Source of the DNA: Closterium sp. NIES-65
Lineage: Eukaryota > Streptophyta > Zygnematophyceae > Desmidiales > Closteriaceae
Length of the DNA stretch: 64,000 nt
Reading direction: 5' to 3'
NCBI GenBank assembly: GCA_948144175.1
Contig: CANXME010002464.1
Coordinates: forward strand, 1-64,000
The translations under genes were made by a program, and so were the position numbers. Below, one piece after another: positions 19,590-29,818 of the stretch (within the stretch, counting starts at the first letter, position 1; each line of letters starts with the position of its first letter). The notes under the pieces were generated by a model, which made no database searches, had not been told where the DNA came from, and worked only from the letters and a program-made list of their open reading frames with translations.

Positions 19590-20097
19590 CCACCCTACAA
19601 CAACCGTCTCTCCCACCCTGCAACAACCGTCTCTCCCACCCTGCAACAACCGTCTCTCCCACCCTGCAACAACCGTCTCTCCCACCCTGCAACAACCGTC
19701 TCTCCCACCCTGCAACAACCGTCTCTCCCACCCTGCAACAACCGTCTCTCCCACCCTGCAACAACGGTCTCTCCCACCCTGCAACAACCGTCTCTCCCAC
19801 CCTGCAAAAACCGTCTCTCCCACCCTGCAACAACCGTCTCTCCCACCATGCAACAACCGTCTCTCCCACCCTGCAACAACGGTCTCTCCCACCCTGCAAC
19901 AACCGTCTCTCCCACCCTGCAACAACCGTCTCTCCCACCCTGCAACAACCGTCTCTCCCACCCTGCAACAACCGTCTCTCCTACCCTGCAACAACCGTCT
20001 CTCCCACCCTGAAACAACTGTCTCTCCCACCCTGCAACAACCGTCTCTCCCACCCTGCAACAACTGTCTCTCCCACCCTGCAACAACCGTCTCTCCC
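19590..20097. repeat. 23-bp minisatellite (AACAACCGTCTCTCCCACCC..)
   Basis: About 22 units with few changes run up to within 12 bp of the exon i acceptor and form its polypyrimidine tract. A copy of exon i fragments (19493-19590) lies just upstream. Confidence 0.95.
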
Positions 20098-20108
20098 CTT
20101 CCCTGTAG

Positions 20109-20279
20109 GTTGTGGGCTCTCTGCGCTTTGGCCTGCACCCCAACACAGACTCTGAAGAAAGTGCAGGGGAGCAATGGGGGCAAGGGGGGGATTGTCTATG
20201 GTTGGGGCGGGGCAGCGAGTGGAGGAGGGAGCATGCCCAACGGCTCCTAACCCCTCTGCAGCTCGCCTTTGCTGTTGAA
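20109..20279 (+). CDS. alpha-mannosidase exon i
   Basis: Acceptor CCTGTAG and donor GTGAGC enclose 57 codons, phase 0, starting VVGSLRFGLHPNTDSEES and ending SEWRREHAQRLLTPLQLAFA, VE. The WRR...Q..-PL-LAF block is conserved in the family. The Gly-rich middle (GEQWGQGGDCLWLGRGS) is longer than usual and may be an expansion. Confidence 0.75.
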
Positions 20280-20583
20280 GTGAGCCGTGCCATTGTCATC
20301 CCCCTTTCTATCATCTATCTCTTCCATTCGCACAACGGCTTGGCTCCTAGCGTTCTCTTTATACTTTCTAAGCATGTCCCACACGCACAACGGCTCTAAT
20401 CAATCAATTCAACTCTTATTCTGAAACCCTCTCCATCACACTATGATCCCCACCTTTTCCATGCGCTCCCACTCATGCTCTGCGTTCCCTGCAACCCTCC
20501 CAGCTTCTGTTTCAACCCCCAATACACTCGAATCTCTCTCCATCCATCCCAACCCCGTCATATCTCTATCCCTATGCCTGCAG

Positions 20584-20730
20584 ACTCAAAAGTCCATCAG
20601 GGCAGCACAAGGCAGCTACACGTGGCACTACTCCCTCACCCAGCCACCCTCCACGTCAGCATCATCCACGTCATCCAGCAGCCTTGACACCTACTCGGTC
20701 CCTCCCAACGCTGCTGTCATTTCGATGCAG
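20584..20730 (+). CDS. alpha-mannosidase exon j
   Basis: Acceptor CCTGCAG and donor GTAACA enclose 49 codons: TQKSIRAAQGSYTWHYSL, a Ser/Thr-rich stretch, and YSVPPNAAVISMQ. The last block matches the family's YSLP-NVA-ITLQ. Phase is 0. A copy of its 3' end and donor lies at 20815-20867. Confidence 0.85.
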
Positions 20731-20814
20731 GTAACAGCCTCCTCGTTGCAAGCACAGTGTTTCATCCATGCTAAACAAAGGTTGTTTAGGCGCCTCAGAA
20801 CCTTCCTCCTACTA

Positions 20815-20867
20815 GGCCCTCCCAACGTTGCTGTCATATCGTTGCAGGTATCAGCCACCTCATTCCA
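20815..20867. repeat. Copy of exon j 3' end with its own donor
   Basis: CCCTCCCAACGTTGCTGTCA through GTTGCAGGTATCAGCC repeats 20700-20745 with a few changes and keeps CAG|GT. Between original and copy is an imperfect palindrome centred on GGCGCC near 20777-20798 (GGTTGTTTAGGCG against CGCCTCAGAACC). Confidence 0.85.
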
Positions 20868-21270
20868 AGCATTGTGTTGCGTTGTAAGGGGCGCCTCAAA
20901 AGCACTGTGTCTCGTTCCTACTGCACTCATGTATCCTTCACTTCAGTAATCATTTCCACGGAACTCACCTTGCACGGAACTTGCCTTCCTTTTCACCCTC
21001 CTACAACACGCGTAGTTGACTGCCCCCTCACTCATCATCACCCCCGTTTTCTCACCACCAGCAGTCACACGAGAACTTCTATCAGAGGATGCTGTACTGT
21101 TCTGTGCTGTGCTGTGCTGTGCTGTGCTGTGCGGTGCTGTGCTGTGCTGTGATGCTACCATTTCTTTTTGAGAAATATCAAAGACCGATTGTACTAAGGT
21201 TGGCCCACCTCTTTCTGCCACTGTCTCCTTTCTTTGATGATGCACTCGCTTGTGCCACTGTCACGTGCAG

Positions 21271-21318
21271 GAGCTCTCCCCAAGCAAGGTTGTTCTGAGA
21301 CTAGCTCACCTATACGAG
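21271..21318 (+). CDS. alpha-mannosidase exon k
   Basis: Acceptor CGTGCAG and donor GTGATT enclose 16 codons, ELSPSKVVLRLAHLYE, the family's near-invariant VLLRLAHLYE block. Phase is 0. A decayed copy reading RPIVLRLAHLF lies upstream at about 21181-21214. Confidence 0.9.
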
Positions 21319-21703
21319 GTGATTCCTACACTCACACCCCTTCTCACTCACATTCCCCCTCGCTCACACCCCTTCCACACTCTTCAACCACACTCACGCT
21401 CCCTCCTCTCTCACACCCGTGCTTCGCTCATGCCCTTCACACTCACATCTCCCCACACTCGGCCTTCTCTCCGTCCTACTTCACTTCTACATTCTCCCTC
21501 ACATCCGCCCTCCTCTTACCACTCACATCCACGCTCCCCTGTCAAAATACCTCCTGTCGTCTCACTATCCCCTCATAAAAATTCGTCAAGATCCTAGTTT
21601 CAGGTGACGTAAATCCACGCCCCCTTCATGCCTTATATGTGCCTCTTCCCTGCCTCGTCTGCCTCCCTGCCCCATGTGCTTCCCTGCCTATCCTTGCCTA
21701 CAG

Positions 21704-21772
21704 CCTGGCGAGCATGCTGTCTTGTCTCTCCCAGCTCAAGTGGACCTTCGGAGATTGTTTGGAGCAAAACAA
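21704..21772 (+). CDS. alpha-mannosidase exon l
   Basis: Acceptor CCTACAG and donor GTAACC enclose 23 codons: PGEHAVLSLPAQVDLRRL then FGAKQ. The L-x-LF block precedes the TE(L/M)SL-ANQ block in the family. Phase is 0 at both ends. Confidence 0.85.
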
Positions 21773-22116
21773 GTAACCGTTTTTGTTACCCTGCCACTCA
21801 GCATAACAAGTAACGGGTCTGCAAACCTTATATTCTCACCTGCTATCACATGCTATCGTGGTCATCCCTTAACAGTTGTTTCTTTGCAACAAGCCACGTC
21901 TCTGGTTACCCTTCATCCCTCTCTCCTGCTCTCACACCTTTTCTCACAGGTGCTTTGTAAAAGGTGTACTTTTCTGTCAACCAAGAACCATAGTGTAATA
22001 CAATCACACTCCAGGCTGTATTATTCCTTTCCTGCTCATTCCACAATCACACTTCATATCTTCATGCCTCTAAACGCAACATTCCGTACTGTCACATTGC
22101 CATCCACCCATAGCAG

Positions 22117-22356
22117 ATCCACGAGGTGACAGAGTTGAGTCTGATGGCCAATCAGAGACGAGCAGATATGCGGCAGCCTCTCTCCTGGAGAGTGGATGGA
22201 GAGGAGGAAGTTGGGGCAGCAGTTGATGAAAATAGGTCAGCCCAAGAATCTTTCCTTCATTCTGACTCTCTTGTAGTGGAGTTGAGGCCTGCAGAAATTC
22301 GCACATTTTTAATCAAGCTACAAGGTACACACATGAGTACTAAACTCAATGGTTGA
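22117..22356 (+). CDS. alpha-mannosidase terminal exon m
   Basis: Acceptor CATAGCAG opens 79 codons plus TGA: IHEVTELSLMANQRRADM, then LVVELRPAEIRTFLIKLQ. TE-SL-ANQ and the L-P-EIRTF(L/I)-L strand define the C-terminal beta-domain. No obvious polyadenylation signal was identified; a TIR element starts 33 bp downstream. Confidence 0.9.
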   Translation: MHEVTELSLMANQRRADMRQPLSWRVDGEEEVGAAVDENRSAQESFLHSDSLVVELRPAEIRTFLIKLQGTHMSTKLNG

Positions 22357-22830
22357 TGTGTGTTCACACCTTGAAATTAAGCATGCTACCGTCATACCCC
22401 GGATATACCCCCATGGGGGGCAATAATAAAACAGGTTTTTTTGGGGGGGATGGGCTTATACTCGAGTAAATTTATAAGCGCCGGTGTCTAAAAAATGACA
22501 TATGTTTTTTTATATTTTTTAACACCAAACTGTAGATCTCGTGCTTGCTTTTTCAATCCAGTCGAAGTTACATGGGGTCGTCTGTGAAATTCTCGCGCGC
22601 GCTGGGAGATACACCCAATCTGACTCACATCCAGCTCCTGACAGCTCTTGCTGACTGGACCCGCATCCAGTGCAGGGTCCGAATGTGAGCGGAACCGAAT
22701 CTGCAACACATCCGCCTGCTAAAGTAAACATCGTTACAGCGTTTTGAACACATTTCAAAATTTAAAGTTTATGTGCGCTTATAATAAAACAAGTTTTTTC
22801 AATGGGTGCGCTTATAATCGAGTAGGGGAT

Positions 22831-22954
22831 TGTCAGATATATATGACTTAGTCTTTGTAGGCTCTGGTGGGGTTGACACTAAGGGGTACAGGTTTCTAGG
22901 GTTTCATATTTGTATCCAACATTTTCCTAGTTCAATCATTCCTCATTCTTCACA
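22831..22954 (+). repeat. Copia 1 5' LTR
   Basis: 124 bp, TGTCAGATAT...TTCTTCACA, nearly identical to 30005-30128 (differences such as GGGGTTG/GGGGTAG). It is followed directly by a TGGTAT primer-binding site. Confidence 0.95.
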
Positions 22955-23803
22955 TGGTATAGAGCGAGTTCCCTACTGGGACCATTTCTTCCAAGGGCCC
23001 ACCTTTGAAAAAAATTTTGGACTGCCCGAAGCGCGCTTCGCATCCTGCCCTAAAATTTCGCTGCCCCTTAGCGGCCTGCCCCTTCGCGGCCCCTTAGCGG
23101 CCCCTTCGCGGCCCCTTTAGCGGCCCCTTCGCGGCCCTCCTTCACGGCCCCGTCGCGGCCCCTTCACGGCCCCTACGCGGCCCTCTTGCGACCCCTTCGC
23201 GACCCCTCTTAAGGCCCTTCGCGGCCCCCTCACGGCTCTTCACAGCCCCTTCGCGGCCCCCTCTCGGCCCTTCGCGGCCCCTTCTCAGCCCCTTCGCGGC
23301 CCTTCGCGGCCCTTTGCGGCCCCTTCTCGGCCCCTCTGCGGCCCTTTGCGGCCCCTTCGGGCCCCTTGGCGGCGCTTTCGCGGCCCCCCCCTCCCCCTTC
23401 GCGGCTCTTCGCGGCCCGTCGTCGCCGCCTCACCAGCAGCTGCCGTCACCCTTACTGCAACTGTAGCGGACCTCTCGCCTCGTCGTCCCTGTTCCTGCAG
23501 CAGCGGCCGTCCCTGCAGCAGCTGCCGTCGCCGTCCCTGCCGCCACAGCAGCTGCCGGCCCTGCTGGTGTCGCGAGCCGCCGCCACTGCTGCGGTCCCTG
23601 CTGCCCCGGCCCTGACCTGCAGCCGAGCCGCGGTCCTACCCTGCTGCCCCGTTGCGGCCCCGACCCTGCCGGCGCACCTCGGCCCTGCCACTCCTGTCGC
23701 GGCCACCCTACCCACTCGCCACTGGTAAGCGCCCTGCCGAGCCGCGCCCCCTTTAGCCGACTCATGCTGCCGCTACTGCTGCTAGCCTGCTGCTGCTGCT
23801 GTC
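22955..23803 (+). other. Copia 1 leader with GCGGCCCCTTC repeats
   Basis: The primer site is followed by about 300 bp of GCGGCCCCTT-type repeats and Pro/Ala-rich GC-rich sequence before the gag ATG. There is no coding evidence. Equivalent positions in Copia 2, 3 and 4 hold different GC-rich repeats. Confidence 0.8.
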
Positions 23804-25518
23804 ATGGCTACCCCCAATGTGCTCACCTTTGATGATGAGGGTCGTGCTGTCGACTTTGAGGTCTGGGTCGATGATCTGCAGCTTTTCCTGCAGTGCGATA
23901 GAAAAGACGGTCTCTCACTGTTCGATCTCACATCTGGCGCCTTTGCTGCCCCTACTGCCGATGCTGACAGTACTGTACGCTCACAGTGGGCAACACGGGA
24001 TGCTGCTGCTCGTCTTGCTTTGCGTAGTCACCTGCCGTCCACTGAGTGCGCGCACTTTAGTCAGTACAAGAGTGCTAAGACCTTGTACAACGCTGTAGTT
24101 GCACGCTACTCTTCCCCTGCCACTGCTGCCCTTAGTCGCCTCATGCTGCCGTACCTGTTCCCTGACCTTGCCGCCTTTCCCACAGTCGCTGACCTCATTA
24201 CGCACCTCCGCACTAGTGACACCCGCTACCGCGCTGCGCTTCGTGCTGAGTTTTGCGCCAAGAACCCCCCCCCCCCATGTACATCACCCTCTACTACCTA
24301 GTCACCCGGCTCCCTGACTCCCTTCGCTCGGTCAAGGACCACTTCCTCTCTGTTTGCCCCACCACACTCACCGTTGACCTCCTCGAGGAGCGCCTCCTTG
24401 TAGCTAAGAAGAGTATAGTCGTTGGAGCCTCTCGTGGTGACCCTCGTACCCCCTCCTTTGAGGGGTGCTCCCCCATTCCCCTTTTGCCCTCTGTTGCCTC
24501 TGCTGCTGCTGTCGACCTCGTTGGCACTGAGCCGGTCGGCGCTGCGTCTGCCTCTAGCGGGAGACGCCGCAACGGCAAGGGCAAGGGGGGCAACGGCGCT
24601 GGAGGAGCTGGCGGGGGCGGTGGTGGTGGTGGTGGAGGCGGCGGAGGGGGTGGGGGTGGCGGTGGGAGTGGTGGCGGGGGTGGGGGCTTCGGTGGCAGCA
24701 GTGGAGGCGGAGGCAGAGGCGGCGGTGGCGATGGGAGGGGAGGAGGCGTTGGTTGCGGCGGTGGCGGCAGTGGCGCTAGAGCTGGTTGGGGTGGCTCTGT
24801 GCAGCGGGGAGGCTTCGGTGGTGGTCAGCGCCAGCACCAGCAGCGCGCTCGTGAGACCCCGCCCCCCCAGCAGCTTCGTGAGTGGTACGCTGCGCGTCAG
24901 CGGGGTGGGGGTGCAGGTCCCTGTGCCTACGTCCTGCGTACTGGCGACCGCAATGGTGAGCCGTGCGGCGGCCCGCACGCCACCCAGCGCTGCTTTGGCC
25001 GCCTGACGTACGCCTGGCGTCTCCAGTTCCCTGACGCCACTGAGATCCCTCGCTGGGGCGAGCTGCTTAGGTCGAGGGTTGCTCTCTTTGATCTTGATTA
25101 TGATGCTATTCTTGCTGCCATGTATGTCGTGTCTACTAGTGACGACGGTGACTGTTACTTGTGTGTGCCGCCTGACCCGGGCATTGAGGCTGCTGCTCTA
25201 GGTGCTAGTGAGTCTGCTGCTCTAGATGCTGGTGAGTCTGCTGCTCCAGGTGCTGGTGAGTCTGCTCTCTCAGGTACCACATCGGCTCAGGTTTTGCACA
25301 CCTTCACTCTTGACTCGGGTGCTTCCCGCTCCTTCTTTCGAGACCTCACCACACTCACGCCGCTTAGTCGACCAGTTGCAGTCTCCCTGGCAGACCCCTT
25401 TGGGGGTCCTGTCCTTGCCCACTTCTCCACTGTCCTACCGTGTCCGGCGGCCCTTTTCTGGCACCCTGTCAGGTCTTTACCTCCCCTCGTTCTCTATGAA
25501 CTTGGTGAGTGGTGCTGA
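23804..25518 (+). pseudogene. Copia 1 gag-protease, frameshifted
   Basis: ATG at 23804 opens MATPNVLTFDDEGRAVDFEV, the start shared with Copia 2 and 4. The first frame stops at 24301 because a C run (24265-24276, 12 C against 10 in the in-frame Copia 2 copy) shifts it; 24253-25518 continues as MYITLYYLVTRLPDSLRS. A Gly-rich region follows (about 24595-24800). Then come QQLREWYAARQRGG, a C-x13-C-x3-H-x4-C finger (about 24920-24990) and the aspartic protease motif LDSGASRSFF (about 25310-25340). The frame is lost again near 25455 by a one-base change. Confidence 0.85.
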
Positions 25519-26821
25519 CCTTCAGGATGGGGGGGTTGACCAGTTCACTCCTGCGAGTCAGCGAGTGACCCACTGTACGTGTACTCGGACGGGCCGACAC
25601 TTGGCCACGTTTACCCGTCAGCCGGGGTCGAGCGTGTACACACTGACTACCGAGTCTCCTCTGGTTCCTATGTCTGGTCAGGTAGCTGCGTCAGGTCATG
25701 TGTTTGCTGCAGCAACCAGGTCCGGTCCTGAGTCTGCCCCCAGCTCGTGGCGTCTCCTGTCCCACCAGACTCTCCTCTGGCACCACCGCCTTGGTCACCC
25801 CTCCCTGCCTCGTCTCCGAGGCATGGTCTCCCGTGTCCTTGTCTCTGGTCTCCCCCGGTCCCTCCCTCCCCTTCCTCCGGGGCCTGCCCCTACCTGCGTT
25901 CCCTGCGTCGAGGGGCAGCAGCGCGCCGCTCCTCACTCCGAGTTTCATCTGACAGAGGCTCCACTGCAGATGCTTCACATGGACGTGTGGGGCCCAACCC
26001 GCGTCCGTGGACGGGGTCACGAGCGTTACTTCCTGCGGGTGGTTGACGACTACTCGCGTTACACCACAGTCTTCCCCTTGCGCAGTAAGGGTGAGGTCAC
26101 TGAGGTGTTGATCGACTGGATCCGCGGTGCTCGTCTCCAGCTCAAAGAGAGTTTTGGCTCGGACTTTCCTGTTCTGCATCTGCACTCCGACAGAGGTGGA
26201 GAGTTTTCCTCTGACCTTCTGCGAGCCTTCTCTCGTGCGGAAGGCATCCGCCAGGCGTTCACGCTTCTGGCCTCTCCACAGCAAAATGGGATTGCTGAGC
26301 GCCGCATTGGCGTGGTCATGGACGTCGCTCGTACGTCCATGATCCATGCGGCTGCCCCCCAATTTCTGTGGCCGTTCGCGGTTCAGTACGCGGCGCATCA
26401 GATCAACCTTCAGCCAAGGGTCTCCATGCCGGAGACCTCCCCTGCTCTGCTGTGGACCGGGAAGGTTGGCGATGTGTCGGCGTTCCGTGTCGGGGGATCT
26501 CGAGCTTTCGTCCGCGACTTGTCTACGGACAAGCTGTCCTCGCGTGCTGTTCCCGGCGTTTTCTTTGGCTTCCCGTTTGACGCGCCTGGTTGGCAGTTTT
26601 ACCACCCCACCTCGCGCCGTGTTCTGTCCTCTCAAGACGTCACGTTTAACGAGCCGGTTCCCTACTACCGTCTCTTCCCCTACCGTTCTGCTCCCCTTCC
26701 CCCCCCGCCGCTCTTCCTTGCGCCAGGTCCCCCCCCCGGTAGACCCCCTCCCCCCCCAGGGTCCTGCCCCCTCAGGTGTGTCCCAGGTAGACGCGGTCGA
26801 GCCTGTCGAGGTAGTTGTTGA
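25439..26821 (+). pseudogene. Copia 1 integrase
   Basis: The frame resumes near SGTLSGLYLPSFSMNLVSGA. The zinc-binding region LLWHHRLGHPSLPRLRGM...CVPC (about 25775-25905) is followed by the catalytic core: DVWGPTRVRG (Asp), DDYSRYTTVF, HSDRGGEFSS (Asp) and SPQQNGIAERRIG (Glu). The frame ends at 26821 in a proline-rich tract; the family's frame continues at 26346-28016 as PPVDPLPPQGPAPSGVSQVD. Only this frameshift separates it from the Ala/Gly/Glu-rich linker. Confidence 0.9.
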
Positions 26822-27640
26822 CTCTGGTGCTGCTAGGGGTGCTGAGCCTGCGAGTGCCGGGTCTGGGGGTGCTGAGCCTGAGCGTGCGGAGCCTGGGGGT
26901 GCTGAGCCTGGGGGTGCTGAGTCTGGGGGTGCTAAGCCTGGGGTTGCTGAGTCTAGGGGTGCGGAGCCTGAGGGTGCTGGGCCTACTCGTGTGGAGTCTG
27001 GTGGTGCTGGGCCTAGAGGTCCTTCAGGTGCTTCATCCCGGCGGGAGCCAATCTCTCCGCAGGAGCTGCGCGAGTGGTTTGCTAGGCGCTGGCGCCGTGC
27101 TGCTGGAGCTGGTGGTGCTTTCAGCGCTGAAGGTTTGGCTGCGGCTGGGGTTCCTTCTATTGCTGGGGCTGCTGGGGAATCTGGAGCCACGGGTCCCGGA
27201 GGTGCTCTTACAGGATATACTGGAGCTGCCGGGCCTGGTGGTGCTACTGGAGCTGGAGCTAATGGCCGTGCTGGAGCCGGCGTTGCTGCTGGAGTAGGTG
27301 CTGCTGGAGGTACTGGAGCGGGAGCTGCTTTGTCTTCCAGTGGTCCCGCTGGAGCGAGAGCTACTTGCGGTGCTGGAGCTTGGGGTGCTGCTAGAGGTGC
27401 AGCTGGAGGTGCTGGAGCTGGAGGTGTTACTGGTGCCGGGGCTCCTGTGGGTGCTGGAGTTGGCGCTACTGGAGCAGCTGGTGGAGCTGCTGGAGCTGTT
27501 GGAGCTGACGCAGGGGGTGCTGGTGCTGTCCCTGCTGGATCTCGAGGTGCTGCGCGGCCACGGCTGTACTTCGTTCCGCTCCTTGAGCAGGTTCTTGGTC
27601 TTCCGCCCTCTCCTGGTCCTGCTCCTCCCTTAGAGTGTCC
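26720..27640 (+). repeat. Copia 1 integrase-RT linker, GCTGAGCCTGGGGGT repeats
   Basis: Degenerate 15-bp repeats encode (A-E-x-G-G) pentapeptides, then Gly/Ala-rich repeats around GASSRREPISPQELREWFAR. The linker is a disordered part of the polyprotein in every copia element here and differs in length between copies. Confidence 0.8.
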
Positions 27641-29818
27641 ACCGCCTGTCCAGTCCGAGTCACAGTTACAGCCGCCTCCCCGAGGCCTGCTCCTTCTCCC
27701 TACACTGGTCCTACTGGAAGTCTTGCTGAGCGTCGTGAGCCTGCGTCTCGTCCTGCGTCGCCTGTTCGTGCTGCTCGCACTTGGCGTCGTGTTCCGCGTC
27801 AGCGTCCTCCTGCGGTCCAAGGCACGCACCAAATGGCAGTGCGTCCTTCTACTGCTTCACTGCGTGTCCCCTTGCCATCTCCTCCAGAGTCCTCTCTTCC
27901 TGCTCTTGCCGACCCGGAGTCGGTCTCCCTTCGTGCTGCCAGCCCTGCTGTCACGCGTCTCCTGGCTACTGTTGTCACTGACCCTTCCTTTGAGACCACT
28001 GCTGTGTCTGCCTTAGTCACTGAGCTTGTCGACTTTGCTGCTCACTTTCGTCTAGAATACGCCACTAGTCTCGTTGCAGAGTCTGAGTTTGTCTATCCTC
28101 CATCCGTCAGGGGTGAGTGTGCTCTTAGCACAGACGTCCTTGAGGACAGGCAGGAGGAATTCCAGTGTTTTGCTGCTGCTTTACCTCATCTTGTGTCCAT
28201 GCTGATTGCACCTGAGGGAGACCCGGATGCACCAGACATCCCGACTCCGCGCTCTAATGCAGAGGCGATAGAGGGTCCCTACTCCTCTCAGTGGCAGTCA
28301 GCCATAGACGCAGAGATGGCTTTGTGGAAGTCCACAGGCACCTACGTCGACGTGGTTCCCCCACCTGGGGCGAACATCGTCAGTGGCATAAGGATTTTCA
28401 GGGTGAAGCGGCCGCCGGGCTCTCCGCCTGTCTTCAAGGCGCGTTACGTGGCTCGAGGCTTCAGTCAGCGGCAGGGAGTTGACTACTTTCAGACCTTCTC
28501 TCCCATCCCAAAGATGACCACTCTTCGGGTGCTGCTGCACATAGCCGCTCAGCGCGACTACGAGCTTCACTCTCTTGACTTCAGCACTGCTTTCCTAAAG
28601 GGCAGCCTGCACGATGAGATCTGGCTGTGCCGCCCACCTGGCTTCACTGGGTCGTTTCCTCCTGGTACCCAGTGGAGCCTCCGGCGGCCAGTCTACGGTC
28701 TCCGCCAGGCCCCCCGTGAGTGGCACGACACACTGAGGACTACACTTGCGGTTCTTGGCTTTGCTCCTTCCACTGCTGACCCGTCGCTGTTTCTCCGAAC
28801 CGACACTACTCTGCCGCCGTTTTACATCCTTGTGTACGTCGACGACTTGGTCTTTACTATTGCTGACACTAAGGGACTCGCCCACGTGAAGTCGGAGCTG
28901 CAGAAGAGACACACGTGCACAGACCTAGGTGAACTGCGCAGCTACCTTGGCTTGCAGATCACCCGGGACAGAGCACGGCGCACCATTACCCTGACTCAGT
29001 CACACATGGTGCAGCAAGTCCTTCAGCGCTTCGGCTTCACGTACTCCTCGCCTCAGGTCACTCCTCTGCCTACTTGCCACTCACTCTCAGCTCTGCCTTC
29101 GGATAAGTCCGTAGAGTCGAGTGGCCCGTACCCAGAGCTTGTTGGCTGCCTCATGTACCTGATGACCTGCACTCGACCTGACCTGGCATACCCTCTTAGC
29201 ATCTTGGCATGCTATGTTGCTCCTGGGAGACATCGACCAGAGCACATGGCTGCAGCAAAGAGGGTGTTGCGCTACTTGTGCAGTACGTCTGGCATGGGGC
29301 TCGTGCTTGGAGGGCGGAGTTTAGTGGTCCTCACTGGTCACGCAGACGCGTCTTGGGTTGACGACCTGGCTATGCAGCGGTCGTCACAAGGTTCCACCTT
29401 CAGCCTTGGTTCCGGCTCTGTTTCGTGGCGGTCTATCCGCTCGTTTTCTGTTCTCAGTTCCAGCTATGAGGCTGAGATCTTCGCAGGGGCCATGGCTGCA
29501 CAGGAGTTACGCTGGCTCACTTACCTGCTGACTGACCTAGGAGAGCCGCCTCGTTCTCCTCCAATTCTGTACGTAGATAACAAGGCCATGCTGGCCTTGT
29601 GTCGGGAGCACAGACTGGAGCACAGAACGAAGCACATTGCTCTTTGCTACTTCCTTGCTCATGAGCTGCAGCAGCGTGGTGAGTTGCGTCTTGCTTACGT
29701 GGCCTCTCAGGCCAACACTGCTGATATCTTCACCAAGGCACTTCAGCCTTGTGATCATCAGCGCTTTTGTACGATGTTAGGTCTTGTGCCTAGTTGGCCT
29801 CACTTGCTTACTTCTTGA
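27635..29818 (+). CDS. Copia 1 reverse transcriptase-RNase H, open frame
   Basis: The 727-codon open frame ends TGA at 29816-29818; the first third overlaps the linker. Blocks: WKSTGTYVDVVPPPGANIVS, FKARYVARGFSQRQGVDYF, LDFSTAFLKGSLHDEIW, catalytic YVDD in ILVYVDDLVFTIADT (about 28830-28875), DLGELRSYLGLQITRDRA. RNase H follows with GHADASWVDD (Asp), YEAEIFAGAMAAQELRW (Glu) and YVDNKAMLALC (Asp). All catalytic residues look intact. The true translation start is upstream in gag, so 27635 only marks the open stretch. Confidence 0.9.
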   Translation: MSTACPVRVTVTAASPRPAPSPYTGPTGSLAERREPASRPASPVRAARTWRRVPRQRPPAVQGTHQMAVRPSTASLRVPLPSPPESSLPALADPESVSLRAASPAVTRLLATVVTDPSFETTAVSALVTELVDFAAHFRLEYATSLVAESEFVYPPSVRGECALSTDVLEDRQEEFQCFAAALPHLVSMLIAPEGDPDAPDIPTPRSNAEAIEGPYSSQWQSAIDAEMALWKSTGTYVDVVPPPGANIVSGIRIFRVKRPPGSPPVFKARYVARGFSQRQGVDYFQTFSPIPKMTTLRVLLHIAAQRDYELHSLDFSTAFLKGSLHDEIWLCRPPGFTGSFPPGTQWSLRRPVYGLRQAPREWHDTLRTTLAVLGFAPSTADPSLFLRTDTTLPPFYILVYVDDLVFTIADTKGLAHVKSELQKRHTCTDLGELRSYLGLQITRDRARRTITLTQSHMVQQVLQRFGFTYSSPQVTPLPTCHSLSALPSDKSVESSGPYPELVGCLMYLMTCTRPDLAYPLSILACYVAPGRHRPEHMAAAKRVLRYLCSTSGMGLVLGGRSLVVLTGHADASWVDDLAMQRSSQGSTFSLGSGSVSWRSIRSFSVLSSSYEAEIFAGAMAAQELRWLTYLLTDLGEPPRSPPILYVDNKAMLALCREHRLEHRTKHIALCYFLAHELQQRGELRLAYVASQANTADIFTKALQPCDHQRFCTMLGLVPSWPHLLTS

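Larger units (their letters stand above)
8280..22356 (+). pseudogene. Lysosomal-type alpha-mannosidase (GH38), 3' half of gene, 13 exons placed; one in-frame stop
   Basis: GH38 alpha-mannosidases trim alpha-mannose from N-glycans in the lysosome or vacuole. Exons were placed by AG/GT borders, continuous phase and similarity to the middle and C-terminal beta-domains of the family. Recognisable blocks are GGTYIFQPS, RGPIVEEYSRQVTPWI, VFRVYPGKDYAELHY, RTFYSDSNGRSYLKR, DPIAGNYYP, LSVLVDRAAGAARL, LDDKGVGEAL, YSVPPNAAVISMQ, VLRLAHLYE, TELSLMANQRR and VELRPAEIRTFLIKLQ. The placed exons give about 467 residues ending in TGA. The catalytic N-terminal half is not in the window; LINEs or the window edge separate it. 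An in-frame TAG at 10007-10009 suggests a pseudogene, unless that exon is mis-modelled. Introns hold minisatellites, exon-end copies and palindromes. Confidence 0.8.

Noticed and set aside
22488-22758. Minus-strand ORFs inside the TIR element as transposase
   Set aside because: They are short, match no transposase motif I can recognise, and the element is only about 0.5 kb.
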